Shown here one piece after another: positions 26,661 through 35,741 of a stretch of DNA of 64,000 nucleotides. Origin of the DNA: Phreatobacter stygius (GTDB taxonomy: Bacteria > Pseudomonadota > Alphaproteobacteria > Rhizobiales > Phreatobacteraceae); the NCBI RefSeq assembly GCF_005144885.1, contig NZ_CP039690.1, positions 868,001 through 932,000 of the forward strand, written 5' to 3'. A program made the position numbers and the translations under genes. Under the pieces are notes generated by a model that did no database searches, was not told the origin of the DNA, and was given only the letters and a program-made list of their open reading frames with translations. Numbering within the stretch: the stretch's first letter is position 1; each line of letters opens with the position of its first letter.

Positions 26661-26712
26661 GGCATGCAAAAACCTGATCGCGATGAGAAGAATTATGACT
26701 TCGACAAATGAA

Positions 26713-26727
26713 GATGCAAGGAGCATC
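26713..26727. promoter_or_regulatory. Possible LysR operator between regulator and P450 gene
   Basis: GATGC (26713-26717) and GCATC (26723-26727) are perfect inverted 5-mers around AAGGA, in the 113-nt divergent spacer. Position and dyad symmetry suit a LysR-type binding site, but short dyads arise by chance. Confidence 0.35.
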
Positions 26728-26773
26728 GATAGACTGAGAGCACCGCCTCGGCGCGCCCGATGGAGTTTTCGAC

Positions 26774-27982
26774 ATGCAGACGATGACCCTGGCAGCCGAA
26801 CCGCAGCATGTTCGCGCGGCGCCCTCCCATCCCGACCCCTACCCCTATTACGGCCGTCTCGCCCGCGAGCGACCATTCTTCCGGGACGAGACCAATGGCT
26901 GGTGGGTCGCGGCCAGCGCCGCGGCCGTCACGGCAGTCTTGACCAGCGAACTCTGTCTCACCCGTCCGTCGAGCGAGCCGGTCCCGGAAGCGCTGCGCGA
27001 CGGCGCCGCCGCGGAGCTCTTTGGCCGGTTGGTGCGCCTGCGCGACGACGAGGCGCGCGGCAGGCTCAAGGCTGCGGTGACGGCCGCGTTGCGCAGCATC
27101 GACCTCGGGCAGGTCGCCGACCTGACGCGGCGGCGCGCCGCCGAACTGGACAGCGAGCTCGGGCCGACGCTCGACGCGGCCAGCACCACGCGGTTCATGT
27201 TCGCTTTGCCGGTGCAGGTGGTCGCACAATTGCTCGGGCTCCCCCACACGCGCTTCGGCGACGCCATGGGTTGGCTTGGTGATTATGGCGCCGCCGCCGC
27301 GGCGGCCGGAACCGGGATCCCCACGCCGACACCCGAGCTCGTCACGCGCGGGCACCGCGGCGCGCAGGCGCTGTTCGATCTCGTCCGCGCCATCAAGGAC
27401 GACGATACGGCGCGCGGCCCGCTGCTCGGGGCGCTGGTACGCGAAGCAAGGCTTGCCGGCTGCGACGACGAGAAGGACGTCGTCGCCAACGCCATCGGCT
27501 ACATGATCCAAGGCTATGCTGCGATGGCCTCGTTGATCGGCTCGACGCTGCTGGCGCTGGCGCGGCGGCCAGCGCTGCGCGCCGAGGTCGATGCCGACAG
27601 GACCCTGCTGCGTCCGCTCGTCCAGGAAGTGGTTCGCTGCGACCCGGTCACCAACAGCACCTTCCGCTTCATGGCGCGTGATGGCGAGATCGCCGGACAC
27701 AGGCTGCGCCAGGGCGAGATGATCATCGTGCTGCTGGCTGCGGCCAACCGCGATCCGGCACTCAATCCAGAACCCGATCGCTTCGACATCGCGCGCACCG
27801 ACCGGAAATATCTCGAATTCGGCGCCGGCTCGCACGTCTGTCCGGCCGACCGGTTCGCCGTGCTGGTCGTCGAGATCGCGGTCGATCATTTGCTGACCCG
27901 CGGCGTGCCTCTGGAGCGGCTGGAATCGTCGCTCTCATATGCTGCGTCGGGTCACGTCCGCACGCCCTTGTTCAAGGCTTGA
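26774..27982 (+). CDS. Cytochrome P450
   Basis: 402 residues, soluble bacterial P450 size. The heme-ligand loop is EFGAGSHVCPADRFA (cysteine ligand; the usual glycine two residues after it is alanine-like, with proline following Cys). The K-helix ExxR is EVVR in LVQEVVRCDP, and the PERF-like region reads NPEPDRFDIAR. The I-helix reads YMIQGYAAMASLIGSTL and lacks the usual acid-threonine pair. RBS GGAG lies 8 nt upstream. It is followed after 12 nt by a PEP-mutase-family gene and lies divergent from a LysR gene. The electron donors and substrate are not visible here. Confidence 0.88.
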   Translation: MQTMTLAAEPQHVRAAPSHPDPYPYYGRLARERPFFRDETNGWWVAASAAAVTAVLTSELCLTRPSSEPVPEALRDGAAAELFGRLVRLRDDEARGRLKAAVTAALRSIDLGQVADLTRRRAAELDSELGPTLDAASTTRFMFALPVQVVAQLLGLPHTRFGDAMGWLGDYGAAAAAAGTGIPTPTPELVTRGHRGAQALFDLVRAIKDDDTARGPLLGALVREARLAGCDDEKDVVANAIGYMIQGYAAMASLIGSTLLALARRPALRAEVDADRTLLRPLVQEVVRCDPVTNSTFRFMARDGEIAGHRLRQGEMIIVLLAAANRDPALNPEPDRFDIARTDRKYLEFGAGSHVCPADRFAVLVVEIAVDHLLTRGVPLERLESSLSYAASGHVRTPLFKA

Positions 27983-27994
27983 GAGGAGGCCGAC

Positions 27995-28852
27995 ATGCCC
28001 CATGACCGCGACGACGCCGCGCGCCTGTTCAAGGCGCTGCACGCCGCGAAAGGCGGCTTCATCATGCCGAACGCATGGGACGGCGGCAGCGCCGCCGTGC
28101 TGGCGGCAGCAGGCTTCCCGGCCATCGCGACGACCAGCGCGGGGATTGCCTTTGCGCTGGCCAAGCAGGACTACGGGGTGACGTCGGCGGCGCTCGCGGT
28201 GCCCCGCGACGAGATGTTCGACCAGATGCGCCAGATCGTCCGTGTGGCCGGTGTTCCGGTGAATGCCGATCTCGAAGCAGGTTATGGCGACAGTCCGGAA
28301 GCGGTCGCCGAGACCATCACCATGGCGATCGATGCCGGTCTCGCCGGCGGCAACATCGAGGACAAGATCCCGGGTCATCGGGAACTTTATGACGAGGTGC
28401 TCGCGGTCGAGCGCATCGCGGCGGCCCGTGCCGCGATCGACGCACGCGGCAGCGCCTTCGTGCTGACGGCGCGAAGCGATGCCATTCTTCAAGCGGGCAA
28501 GGCCGGCATGGCCGACGGCATTCGCCGATCAAATCGCTTTCGCGAGGCCGGCGCCGATTGTCTCTATGTACCGGGTGCATCCGATATCGAGACGGTCACC
28601 GAGCTGGTGCGCGAAATCACCGGGCCGATCAATGTCGTCATGGGGCTCGGCACCACCAAGGGCAACGCCCGGGCGCTGCTCGCCGCCGGCGTCCAGCGCA
28701 TCAGCCTCGGCGGCAGCATCGCACGCTCCGCGCTCGGATTCGTCCGTCGCTGTGCCGAAGAGTTGCGCGATCACGGAACGATCGGGTTCACCGAGCAGCA
28801 GATCTCCGGGTCCGATCTCAACGCGCTGTTCGCGCGGGCGCGCGGCGTCTAG
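27995..28852 (+). CDS. Isocitrate lyase/PEP mutase superfamily protein
   Basis: 285 residues, alpha/beta barrel of the PEP mutase/isocitrate lyase superfamily: FIMPNAWDGGSAAVLAAAGF, the metal-site strand NADLEAGYGDSPEAV, GGNIEDKIPG and VLTARSDA. The catalytic loop cysteine motif K-K/R-C-G-H of isocitrate and methylisocitrate lyases is absent, so those reactions are unlikely; C-C or P-C bond cleavage of another oxo-acid is possible. It starts 12 nt after the P450 stop with AGGAGG 6 nt before the ATG, clearly one operon. It converges with the TauE-type permease gene. Confidence 0.85.
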   Translation: MPHDRDDAARLFKALHAAKGGFIMPNAWDGGSAAVLAAAGFPAIATTSAGIAFALAKQDYGVTSAALAVPRDEMFDQMRQIVRVAGVPVNADLEAGYGDSPEAVAETITMAIDAGLAGGNIEDKIPGHRELYDEVLAVERIAAARAAIDARGSAFVLTARSDAILQAGKAGMADGIRRSNRFREAGADCLYVPGASDIETVTELVREITGPINVVMGLGTTKGNARALLAAGVQRISLGGSIARSALGFVRRCAEELRDHGTIGFTEQQISGSDLNALFARARGV

Positions 28853-28879
28853 GGCTGACCGGCACCGCGCGCCGGCGAT

Positions 28880-29635
28880 CTACAACAAGGCCCTGACGCC
28901 GCCGATCAGCAGCACGGCGCCGACAACGAAGGTCAGCGCATAGATGATCGCGTAGAAGGCGGTTGCCGGGAGGCGCCGGACCAGCCAGATGCCGGCCAGG
29001 TTGGACAGGATCGCCACCGGAAACAGCACGGCGGCGGTCGCCAGATTGTCCAGGGTCATCTGGCCGAGCGCGATGAACGGGCCGACCTTGATCAGGTTGA
29101 TCGCGGCAAAAAACAGCGCCGCCGTGCCGACGAAGACATCGCGCTTCAACCCGCGCGGCATCGCATACATGTTGAACGGCGGCCCGCCGACATGGATGAC
29201 GAAGCTGGTATAGCCGGAGATCCAGCCGAGCAGCGTGGCCGACATCAGGTTATGCGGCCGCGGCGGCGCGGTCGCGGCGCCCGGCCGCAGCCAGCGATCC
29301 AGGCAGAACACGACGGCGATCAGCCCGACGATGATGCGCACCGCCGGCTCGGCGACCACCGAGGCGAAGGCATAACCGGTTGCTATGCCGGCGAGCGCGC
29401 CCGGCGCCAGATAGGCCAGCACCTTGCCGTCCCAGGTCCTGCGATAGCTCCAGACCGTGACCACGTCCTGCACCATCAGCACCGGCAGGACGATCGCCGC
29501 CGCCGCGACCGGCGAAATCACCAGCGACAGGAGCGGCATGGAGAGGATGGCCACGCCGGAAAAGCCGCCCTTGGACAGGCCATAGAGGGTCACCGCCGGG
29601 ATCGCCGCGGCATAAAAAGTCGGTTCGGTGATCAT
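28880..29635 (-). CDS. TauE/SafE-family membrane permease
   Basis: 251 residues with about eight hydrophobic segments and the family motif GLSKGGFSGVAILSMPLLSL in the first half and WISGYTSFVIHVGGPPFNMY in the second. TauE/SafE proteins export sulfite, sulfoacetate or other small organic anions; the substrate here is not evident. It converges with the PEP-mutase-family gene, leaving 27 nt. Upstream lie 240 nt without a gene, partly a 16-bp tandem repeat that ends in cheR. Confidence 0.88.
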   Translation of the reverse strand: MITEPTFYAAAIPAVTLYGLSKGGFSGVAILSMPLLSLVISPVAAAAIVLPVLMVQDVVTVWSYRRTWDGKVLAYLAPGALAGIATGYAFASVVAEPAVRIIVGLIAVVFCLDRWLRPGAATAPPRPHNLMSATLLGWISGYTSFVIHVGGPPFNMYAMPRGLKRDVFVGTAALFFAAINLIKVGPFIALGQMTLDNLATAAVLFPVAILSNLAGIWLVRRLPATAFYAIIYALTFVVGAVLLIGGVRALL

Positions 29636-29831
29636 TGGACTGTCGGCACGGCTTGATCTCGGGCGGCCCTGTCGCGGCGTGCCCCGCCTTGGCGGCGAAC
29701 CCCGGCCCGCGAGCGTCGGGACGGGAATGAACCAACCATGGCAGGGATCGCGGCGCGATGCGCCACGGCCGGCGCATGGGCGCAGCGCCAGTCATGCATT
29801 GCTTCGCCACGCGCCTGCTCTCCTCCCGGGA

Positions 29832-29879
29832 GCGAGCCGGGCGTCAGGCGAACCGGGCGTCAGGCGAGCCGGGCGTCAG
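29832..29879. repeat. Tandem 16-bp repeat, three units, overlapping the cheR stop
   Basis: Three consecutive copies of GCGAGCCGGGCGTCAG (the middle one has A for G at position 5). The last copy contains the reverse complement of the cheR stop codon (29876-29878), so the repeat begins inside the gene's final codon and runs into its 3' region. Copy number may vary between strains without changing the protein. Confidence 0.85.
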
Positions 29880-30748
29880 GCAACCTGGCCACCGGCGACC
29901 GCAAACAGCCGCGATGCGGCAGTCGCACCCGCGCCTGCGGCCGAGGGCACATAGAGCCCGCGCCGGTCGGCCACCGGCTTGTAGGTATCGGTCAGGCCGA
30001 CCACCGTCTCGGCGGCGCCGAGCAGAAGATAGCCGTCGGGCGCCGTCAGCTTGGCTGCCCGGTTGAGCACGCCGACCTTGGTCGGCTGATCGAAATAGAT
30101 CAGCACGTTGCGGCAATAGATGATGTCGAACTGGCCGAGCGCCGAAAAATCATTGAGCAGATTGAGCGTGCGGTAATGCACCATGCTGCGGATTTCGGGG
30201 GCGATCGTCCACTGGTCGCCGTTCTGCTTGAAATATTTCAGGAGCATCTGGATCGGCAGGCCGCGCTGCACCTCGAACTGGGTATAGGTGCCGGCCTTGG
30301 CTCGCTCCAGCACTTCGCCCGACAGGTCGGTGGCGATGATCTCGATCCGCCAGCTGCTCAGCGCCGGGCCCATCTCCTTCAGCATCATGGCCAGCGAGTA
30401 GGGCTCCTGGCCGGTGGAGGCCGCCGCGCACCAGATGCGGATGTGCCGCTTGTTCGCCCTGGCCGCCAGCAGGGCTGGCATCATGACGTCCTTGAAGTGG
30501 TCGAACGGCGTCTTGTCGCGGAAGAAGAAGCTCTCATTGGTGGTCATCGCCTCGGTCACTTTCGAGGCGAGCCGCTCCGAACCGGGCGCTTTGAGCTTCT
30601 GGACGATCTCGCTGATGCCGGCGAGGCCCTCTTTGCGGGCGATCGGCATCAGCCGGCTCTCGATCAGATATTGCTTGTCATTCGACAGCATCAGACCGGA
30701 GCGCGTCTTCAGGAAGCCGCGCAGATAGTCGTAGTCGAGCGGTGTCAC
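29876..30748 (-). CDS. cheR: Chemotaxis protein methyltransferase CheR
   Basis: 290 residues starting with GTG at 30748, which overlaps the cheB stop (GTGA). An N-terminal helical CheR domain (YDYLRGFLKTRSGLMLSNDK) is followed by the SAM-binding domain with RIWCAAASTGQEPYSLAMML, IIATDLSG and FDIIYCRNVLIYF. It methylates glutamates of chemoreceptors, opposing CheB. It is the last gene of cheA-cheW-cheY-cheB-cheR. The C-terminal tail is alanine-rich and ends inside a tandem repeat. Confidence 0.95.
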   Translation of the reverse strand: MTPLDYDYLRGFLKTRSGLMLSNDKQYLIESRLMPIARKEGLAGISEIVQKLKAPGSERLASKVTEAMTTNESFFFRDKTPFDHFKDVMMPALLAARANKRHIRIWCAAASTGQEPYSLAMMLKEMGPALSSWRIEIIATDLSGEVLERAKAGTYTQFEVQRGLPIQMLLKYFKQNGDQWTIAPEIRSMVHYRTLNLLNDFSALGQFDIIYCRNVLIYFDQPTKVGVLNRAAKLTAPDGYLLLGAAETVVGLTDTYKPVADRRGLYVPSAAGAGATAASRLFAVAGGQVA

Positions 30749-31932
30749 GACCGGTCTCCCGAGAACAAGCGTACAATCTTCGGAGCGATTTGATCGAGCG
30801 GCAGCACCGCTGCCGCGTGGCCGGCCATGGCGACGGCGCCGGGCATGCCCCAGACGACGCTGGTCGCCTCGTCCTGGGCGATGACATTGCCGCCGGCGGT
30901 CACGATGTCGCCGGCGCCATGCGAGCCGTCGGCGCCCATGCCGGTCAGGACGCAGCCGAGCGCGGCACCGGCCCAGACCTGGGCGGCGGACTTGAACAGC
31001 GGGTCGACCGCCGGCTTGCAGAAATTGATCGGCGGGCCGTCATCGAGGTGAATCACCGGCGTGGTGCCGGTGCGCTTGACCAGCATGTGGCGGCCGCCGG
31101 GCGCGACATAGATGTGGCCGGCCAGGATCGGCTCGCCGTCCTTGGCCTCGGCCGCCGGCCGGCCGGTGGCCTTGGCGGTATGCTCGGCCAGGATGGTGGT
31201 GAAGGTCGGCGGCATATGCTGGGTGATCAGCACCGGCACCCGCTCGAGGATCGAGCCGAGCCCGCGCAGCACCGCGGTCAAGGCTTGCGGACCGCCGGTC
31301 GACGAGCCGATCAGCAGCACCTTGGGCGCCGTCGGGTTGAACGCCCGGGTCTTGAAGGCATGCGGCGCATGATGGTGCGGCACGATCGACGGCGCGGCGA
31401 TGCGGGTGGTCGCCGAAGCGGCTGACGCCGCCGCCCCGGCGGCCGGCGCATGGGCGAACCGCGTCCCGATCCGACGCTTCCGGCCAAGCGCCCGGATCTT
31501 GTCGATCAGCTCGCGCTTGAATGCCGGCGAGGTGGTCACGCCGGCATTCGATTCCGGCTTCGGCACATAGTCGGCGGCACCCAGCGACAGGCATTTCAGC
31601 GAGATCTCGGCATTGCGCCGGGTCAAGGTCGACGCCATCACGACCACCAGATCGCGCTTGGCGGCGATCATCAGCGGCAGCGCCGTGATGCCGTCCATGT
31701 CGGGCATCTCGATATCGAGAATGACGATGTCGGGGTTCTGCCTGGTGATGTCGGCGACCGCGTCGCGGGCCGAGCGGTGGGCCGCCACCAGCGTCATGTC
31801 CGGTTCGTCGGAAATCCAACGGCCGACCAGGCCGCGCACCACCACGGCATCGTCGACCAGCATGACCTTGATCGGGTCTGCCTGGGCGACTGCTGCTCCC
31901 GCCGGGGAGCCGGTCAAAGACGCGATACTCAT
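30745..31932 (-). CDS. cheB: Chemotaxis response regulator / protein-glutamate methylesterase CheB
   Basis: 395 residues. It has an N-terminal receiver (IKVMLVDDAVVVRGLV, phospho-aspartate in IVILDIEMPDMDG, TRRNAEISLKCLSLGAADYV), an alanine-rich linker at about 155-195, and a methylesterase domain with the catalytic serine in LLIGSSTGGPQAL, histidine in VLITQHMPPTF and aspartate in LTGMGADGSHG. It demethylates and deamidates chemoreceptors when phosphorylated by CheA. It overlaps cheR by 4 nt and follows cheY by 59 nt. Confidence 0.95.
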   Translation of the reverse strand: MSIASLTGSPAGAAVAQADPIKVMLVDDAVVVRGLVGRWISDEPDMTLVAAHRSARDAVADITRQNPDIVILDIEMPDMDGITALPLMIAAKRDLVVVMASTLTRRNAEISLKCLSLGAADYVPKPESNAGVTTSPAFKRELIDKIRALGRKRRIGTRFAHAPAAGAAASAASATTRIAAPSIVPHHHAPHAFKTRAFNPTAPKVLLIGSSTGGPQALTAVLRGLGSILERVPVLITQHMPPTFTTILAEHTAKATGRPAAEAKDGEPILAGHIYVAPGGRHMLVKRTGTTPVIHLDDGPPINFCKPAVDPLFKSAAQVWAGAALGCVLTGMGADGSHGAGDIVTAGGNVIAQDEATSVVWGMPGAVAMAGHAAAVLPLDQIAPKIVRLFSGDRS

Positions 31933-31991
31933 ACGCCGCTACTCGAACACATGTGACATGAGACACTGCGGCCGGAGCCGCGGCAGATGGA

Positions 31992-32357
31992 TCAGATCAG
32001 GCCGACCTCGGCGAATTTGGCTTCGACGATCTCTTTGTCGAACGGCTTCATGATGTATTCGTTGGCGCCGGCATGCATGGCCCGCGCAATGTGGGCGACG
32101 TCATTCTCGGTGGTGCAGAACACCACTTTCGGAGCCTGGCCGCCCGGCAGCTTGCGCAGTTCGCGCAGGAACTCGTAGCCGTCCATGACCGGCATGTTCC
32201 AATCGAGCAGGATGGCCTCGGGCATGGCGCCGTAGCAGATATCCAACGCCTTCTTGCCGTCCTCGGCCTCTTCGATCGTGAAGCCGAGCCCTTCCAGAAT
32301 GCGGCGGGCAACCTTGCGGATGACCGAACTATCGTCGACCACGAGACAGGTTTTCAT
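31992..32357 (-). CDS. cheY: Single-domain response regulator CheY
   Basis: 121 residues, one receiver domain and nothing else: acidic pocket in CLVVDDSSVIRK, phospho-aspartate in AILLDWNMPVMDGYEF, conserved threonine in VVFCTTEND and lysine in YIMKPFDKE. The start at 32357 is preceded by a normal-length leader. Phosphorylated CheY would bind the flagellar motor switch. It lies between cheW and cheB in the operon, and the fliI/fliJ flagellar genes are in the same window. Confidence 0.95.
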   Translation of the reverse strand: MKTCLVVDDSSVIRKVARRILEGLGFTIEEAEDGKKALDICYGAMPEAILLDWNMPVMDGYEFLRELRKLPGGQAPKVVFCTTENDVAHIARAMHAGANEYIMKPFDKEIVEAKFAEVGLI

Positions 32358-32385
32358 CACATTGGTCCTGACTGTTGAGAAGAAT

Positions 32386-32847
32386 TCATGCCGCCAGGGC
32401 CTCGCCACCCATGGCGAGCACCGAATCGACATCGAGAATGACCATCAGCTGACCATCGAGCCGGTGAACGCCGGCGGAGACGCGCGTCCAGCGCGCGTCG
32501 AGATTGATCGGGTTCTGTTCGCGGCTGTCGGGGGAGAGCTTCAGCACCTCGCCGACCGTGTCGATCAAGAGACCATAGCTCTCGCCCTTGGATTCGATGC
32601 CGACCGCCATTGGCGGCTTGGCGTCCTTGGCAATCGCCATGCCGAGGCGCACGCGCATGTCGATCGCGGTGACGATCCGGCCGCGCAGGTTCAGCACACC
32701 GGCGATCTCCGGGCTCGCCAGCGGCACGCGGGTGATCCGGTCCGGCATGAACACGTCCTGCACCCGCGAGATCGGCAGGCCGAACAGCTGGCCGCCGATC
32801 AGCACGGTCACATATTCGGTGACGTCGTCGGTCGTGGTGTTCTGCAT
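32386..32847 (-). CDS. cheW: Chemotaxis coupling protein CheW
   Basis: 153 residues of CheW SH3-like fold: EYVTVLIGGQLFGLPISRVQ, then RITRVPLASPEIAGVLNLRG, RIVTAIDMRVRLG and YGLLIDTVGEVLKL. It links CheA to the receptor array. The gene starts 10 nt after the cheA stop, so translation is likely coupled. Normal family length, nothing unusual. Confidence 0.95.
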   Translation of the reverse strand: MQNTTTDDVTEYVTVLIGGQLFGLPISRVQDVFMPDRITRVPLASPEIAGVLNLRGRIVTAIDMRVRLGMAIAKDAKPPMAVGIESKGESYGLLIDTVGEVLKLSPDSREQNPINLDARWTRVSAGVHRLDGQLMVILDVDSVLAMGGEALAA

Positions 32848-32857
32848 GTGCTGATCC

Positions 32858-35560
32858 TCACGCGGCGTGGGCGTAATCGAAGGCGGTCTCCTTCAGAGCC
32901 GCGATCAGGCCCTGACGGTCGAATTTGGCGACGTAGTCGTGGAAACCGGCCACCCGCGCCCGCTCGATCGAGGCCGGATTGGTCATCGACGACAGTGCGA
33001 TGACGGGTGTTTCCCGGAACCGCAGGTCGGCGCGCAGCGCCTCGGCGAACTCGAAACCGTTCATCTCCGGCATTTCGATATCCGAGACGACCACGTCGAA
33101 ATGGTCGCCGCGCTTCATCATGTCGAGCGCTTCGGAGCCGGCGGCGGCCGTCGTCACGTCATAACCGGCGGCCTTCAGGACCGGCGTCAGCATGTTGCGG
33201 AAGAACGGCGAGTCGTCGACGAACAGCAGGCGCCGGGTCAAGGCATCGGCGCGCATTTCCTTGCGCTTGAACCAGTCCTCGAAGGCCAGCGGCAGATAGT
33301 GGCCGATATCGAGGATTTCGGTGGCCTGGCCCTTGATGACCGCCGAGCCGAGCAGGCCCGGAACATCCGAGGCGACCTCGATGGTCAAGGCATCCTCGAC
33401 AATGTCGATGATCTCGTCGACCACCAGCCCCATCGACCGGCCGGCGTCGGAGAACACCAGCAGCGGCTGCGAGCCCTCGGTGCGCACCTTGACCGTGCCA
33501 TTGACCGGGATCAGCGGCATCAGCGCGCCGCGATACTGGACGAGATGGCGGCCGTGCGACATCTCGATCTTGTCGACCGCCACCTCTTCGAGCCGGGTGA
33601 CCAGCGACAGCGGCACGGCCTTCGGCTCCGGCGTGCCGGCGCGGAACACCAGCATGGAGATGAGGTTGCGTTCGCCGCCACGGCGGCCGTCGGTCTCTTC
33701 CTGGTCAGCGGCGGACGAAATGTCGCTGCCGAGCGCGGCCGCAATGCCGTTCGGGTCGATGATCATGATCACCGAGCCGTCGCCGAGGATGGTCGTCCCG
33801 GAGAACATGCCGATGTGCCGAAGCTTGGTCGACATCGGCTTCACGACGATTTCTTCGGTGTGGAAGACCTGATCGACGACGATGCCGAAGGTCTGGCTGC
33901 CGACCTGGGTCACCACGATGAAGCCGTTCTCTTCGTTGAGCGGCTGGCCGTCCTGAATGCCGAGCAATTGCTTGAGATGGATCAGCGGCAGGAGCTTGTT
34001 CCTCAGCCGCAGCACCGGCGTATCCTTGATCCGCTCGATCCGGTGCTCGGAGTTCTGCTGGGCGCGCACCAGCTCGATCACCGACAGTTGCGGGATGGCG
34101 AAGCGATCGCCGGAGCTCTCGACGATCAGCGCCGAGACGATGGCCAGCGTCAGCGGGATCTTGATGGTGACGGTGGTGCCTTCGCCCTGCACCGACTTCA
34201 GATCGATCGTGCCGCCGATCTGGTCGATATTGGTGCGCACCACGTCCATGCCGACGCCGCGGCCGGAGACCGAGGTGACCGCGGCCGCGGTCGAGAAGCC
34301 GGGCGCGAAGATGAATTTGTGGATCTGCGCTTCGGTCAGCTTGTCGATATCGGCTTCGGTCGCGATGCCGCTCGACAGGGCCTTCTTCTTGATCCGGTCG
34401 GTGTTGAGGCCACGCCCGTCATCGGCAATGGCGATGACGATATGGCCGCCCTCGTGATAGGCGGCGAGCCGGATCGTGCCCTTCTCGGGCTTGCCGGCGA
34501 GCCGGCGCTCTTCACCGCTCTCCAGCCCATGATCCGCCGAATTGCGGACCATATGGGTCAGCGGGTCCTTGATCAGGTCGAGCACCTGCCGGTCCAGCTC
34601 GGTCTCGGCGCCGTGCATTTCGAGCTCGATCTGCTTGTTGAGCTCGTTGCCGAGGTCGCGGACGATGCGCGGCAATTTCTGCCAGGCATTGCCGATCGGC
34701 TGCATGCGCGTCTTCATCACGCCGTCCTGCAACTCGGCGGTCACATTGGACAGGCGCTGCAGCGGCACCTTGAATTCCGAATCCTCGTGGCGCCGGACGA
34801 TCTCCAGGAGCTGGTTGCGGGTCAGCACCAGTTCCGAGACCATGGTCATCAATTGTTCGAGCGTATCGACATTGACGCGCAGCGTCTGGGCGCCCTTGAC
34901 CCCTTCCGCCTTGTCGTCCTCGTCCGCGGTCGGGGCGGCGGCCGCCTTGGCGCCACGGGTCGGCTTCTTGGCCTCCACCTTCGACGCGGGCTTGGCCTGA
35001 GCCTCGGGTGCAAGCGACGGCGCCGCCGCCTCCGGCACCGTGATCATCTCGGCTTCCGTCTCGCGGAAAGCCCGCTCCAGCTCGTCGAGCGAAACCTCGC
35101 CGGGCCGGAGCGCGCGCTCCAGCGCCTGCGGGGCCAGCGTTCCAACCGCGACCTTCGGCTCTTCCGGCTTCACCGGGGCGGCACCAGCCGCCATCGACAT
35201 GGCCTCGAGCTGCGAAATCAGATCGCCGTCGTCGCCTTCCGGCTCGTTGCCGGCGCCCTCGAGATCGCCCAGGATCTCCTTCAGGCGGTCGATGGTGAAC
35301 AGGATCAGCGTAACGCCATCGCCGGTGACCGGCGATCCGTCGCGATATTTGCCCATCAGCGTCTCGGCGGCATGGGCCAGCGCTTCGAGGCGCGGCAGGC
35401 CGAGGAAGCCGCAGGTTCCCTTGATGGTATGAACCAGTCTGAAGATATTGCCGAGAATACTTGCGTTATTGGGGTCCTGCTCAAATCGGACGAGTTCGAC
35501 GTCAACAACGTCCAGGCTCTCGCTCGTTTCAGTCAGGAATTCGCGCAGCAAGTCATCCAT
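32858..35560 (-). CDS. cheA: Hybrid chemotaxis histidine kinase CheA (two CheW domains plus receiver)
   Basis: 900 residues, longer than a classical CheA (about 650-700). Domain order: Hpt with phospho-histidine H44 (RLVHTIKGTCGFLGL); a low-complexity linker rich in A/E/K/P; a dimerisation segment (QTLRVNVDTLEQLMTMVSEL); an HATPase with MVRNSADHGLE, ADDGRGLN and SGRGVGMDVV; a CheW domain at about 520-650; a second CheW-like module (MLVFRAGTPEPKAVPLSLVT); and a C-terminal receiver (LLFVDDSPFFRNMLTPVLKA, DVVVSDIEMPEMNG). The extra receiver may act as a phosphate sink. It is first gene of the che operon. Confidence 0.95.
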   Translation of the reverse strand: MDDLLREFLTETSESLDVVDVELVRFEQDPNNASILGNIFRLVHTIKGTCGFLGLPRLEALAHAAETLMGKYRDGSPVTGDGVTLILFTIDRLKEILGDLEGAGNEPEGDDGDLISQLEAMSMAAGAAPVKPEEPKVAVGTLAPQALERALRPGEVSLDELERAFRETEAEMITVPEAAAPSLAPEAQAKPASKVEAKKPTRGAKAAAAPTADEDDKAEGVKGAQTLRVNVDTLEQLMTMVSELVLTRNQLLEIVRRHEDSEFKVPLQRLSNVTAELQDGVMKTRMQPIGNAWQKLPRIVRDLGNELNKQIELEMHGAETELDRQVLDLIKDPLTHMVRNSADHGLESGEERRLAGKPEKGTIRLAAYHEGGHIVIAIADDGRGLNTDRIKKKALSSGIATEADIDKLTEAQIHKFIFAPGFSTAAAVTSVSGRGVGMDVVRTNIDQIGGTIDLKSVQGEGTTVTIKIPLTLAIVSALIVESSGDRFAIPQLSVIELVRAQQNSEHRIERIKDTPVLRLRNKLLPLIHLKQLLGIQDGQPLNEENGFIVVTQVGSQTFGIVVDQVFHTEEIVVKPMSTKLRHIGMFSGTTILGDGSVIMIIDPNGIAAALGSDISSAADQEETDGRRGGERNLISMLVFRAGTPEPKAVPLSLVTRLEEVAVDKIEMSHGRHLVQYRGALMPLIPVNGTVKVRTEGSQPLLVFSDAGRSMGLVVDEIIDIVEDALTIEVASDVPGLLGSAVIKGQATEILDIGHYLPLAFEDWFKRKEMRADALTRRLLFVDDSPFFRNMLTPVLKAAGYDVTTAAAGSEALDMMKRGDHFDVVVSDIEMPEMNGFEFAEALRADLRFRETPVIALSSMTNPASIERARVAGFHDYVAKFDRQGLIAALKETAFDYAHAA

Positions 35561-35741
35561 GTCGACAGGCCCGGACAGTAGGAGATCGGCGGATCGACGA
35601 TGCGATCCACCCTGTGATCAAAGTGTCCGGGAAAAGGGTTAAATCTTATTGAAGTCGAGACAGCGGAATTTTCGCGCTCGCGTCGCGAAATAGCTGATTT
35701 CTAAAGGATTCGCCTGGGGCCGAAATGACGCCTCGGCCGCG

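Noticed and set aside
32867-35581. A 904-codon plus-strand open frame opposite cheA
   Set aside because: It mirrors cheA exactly and has no protein-like motif; the cheA frame explains the region fully.
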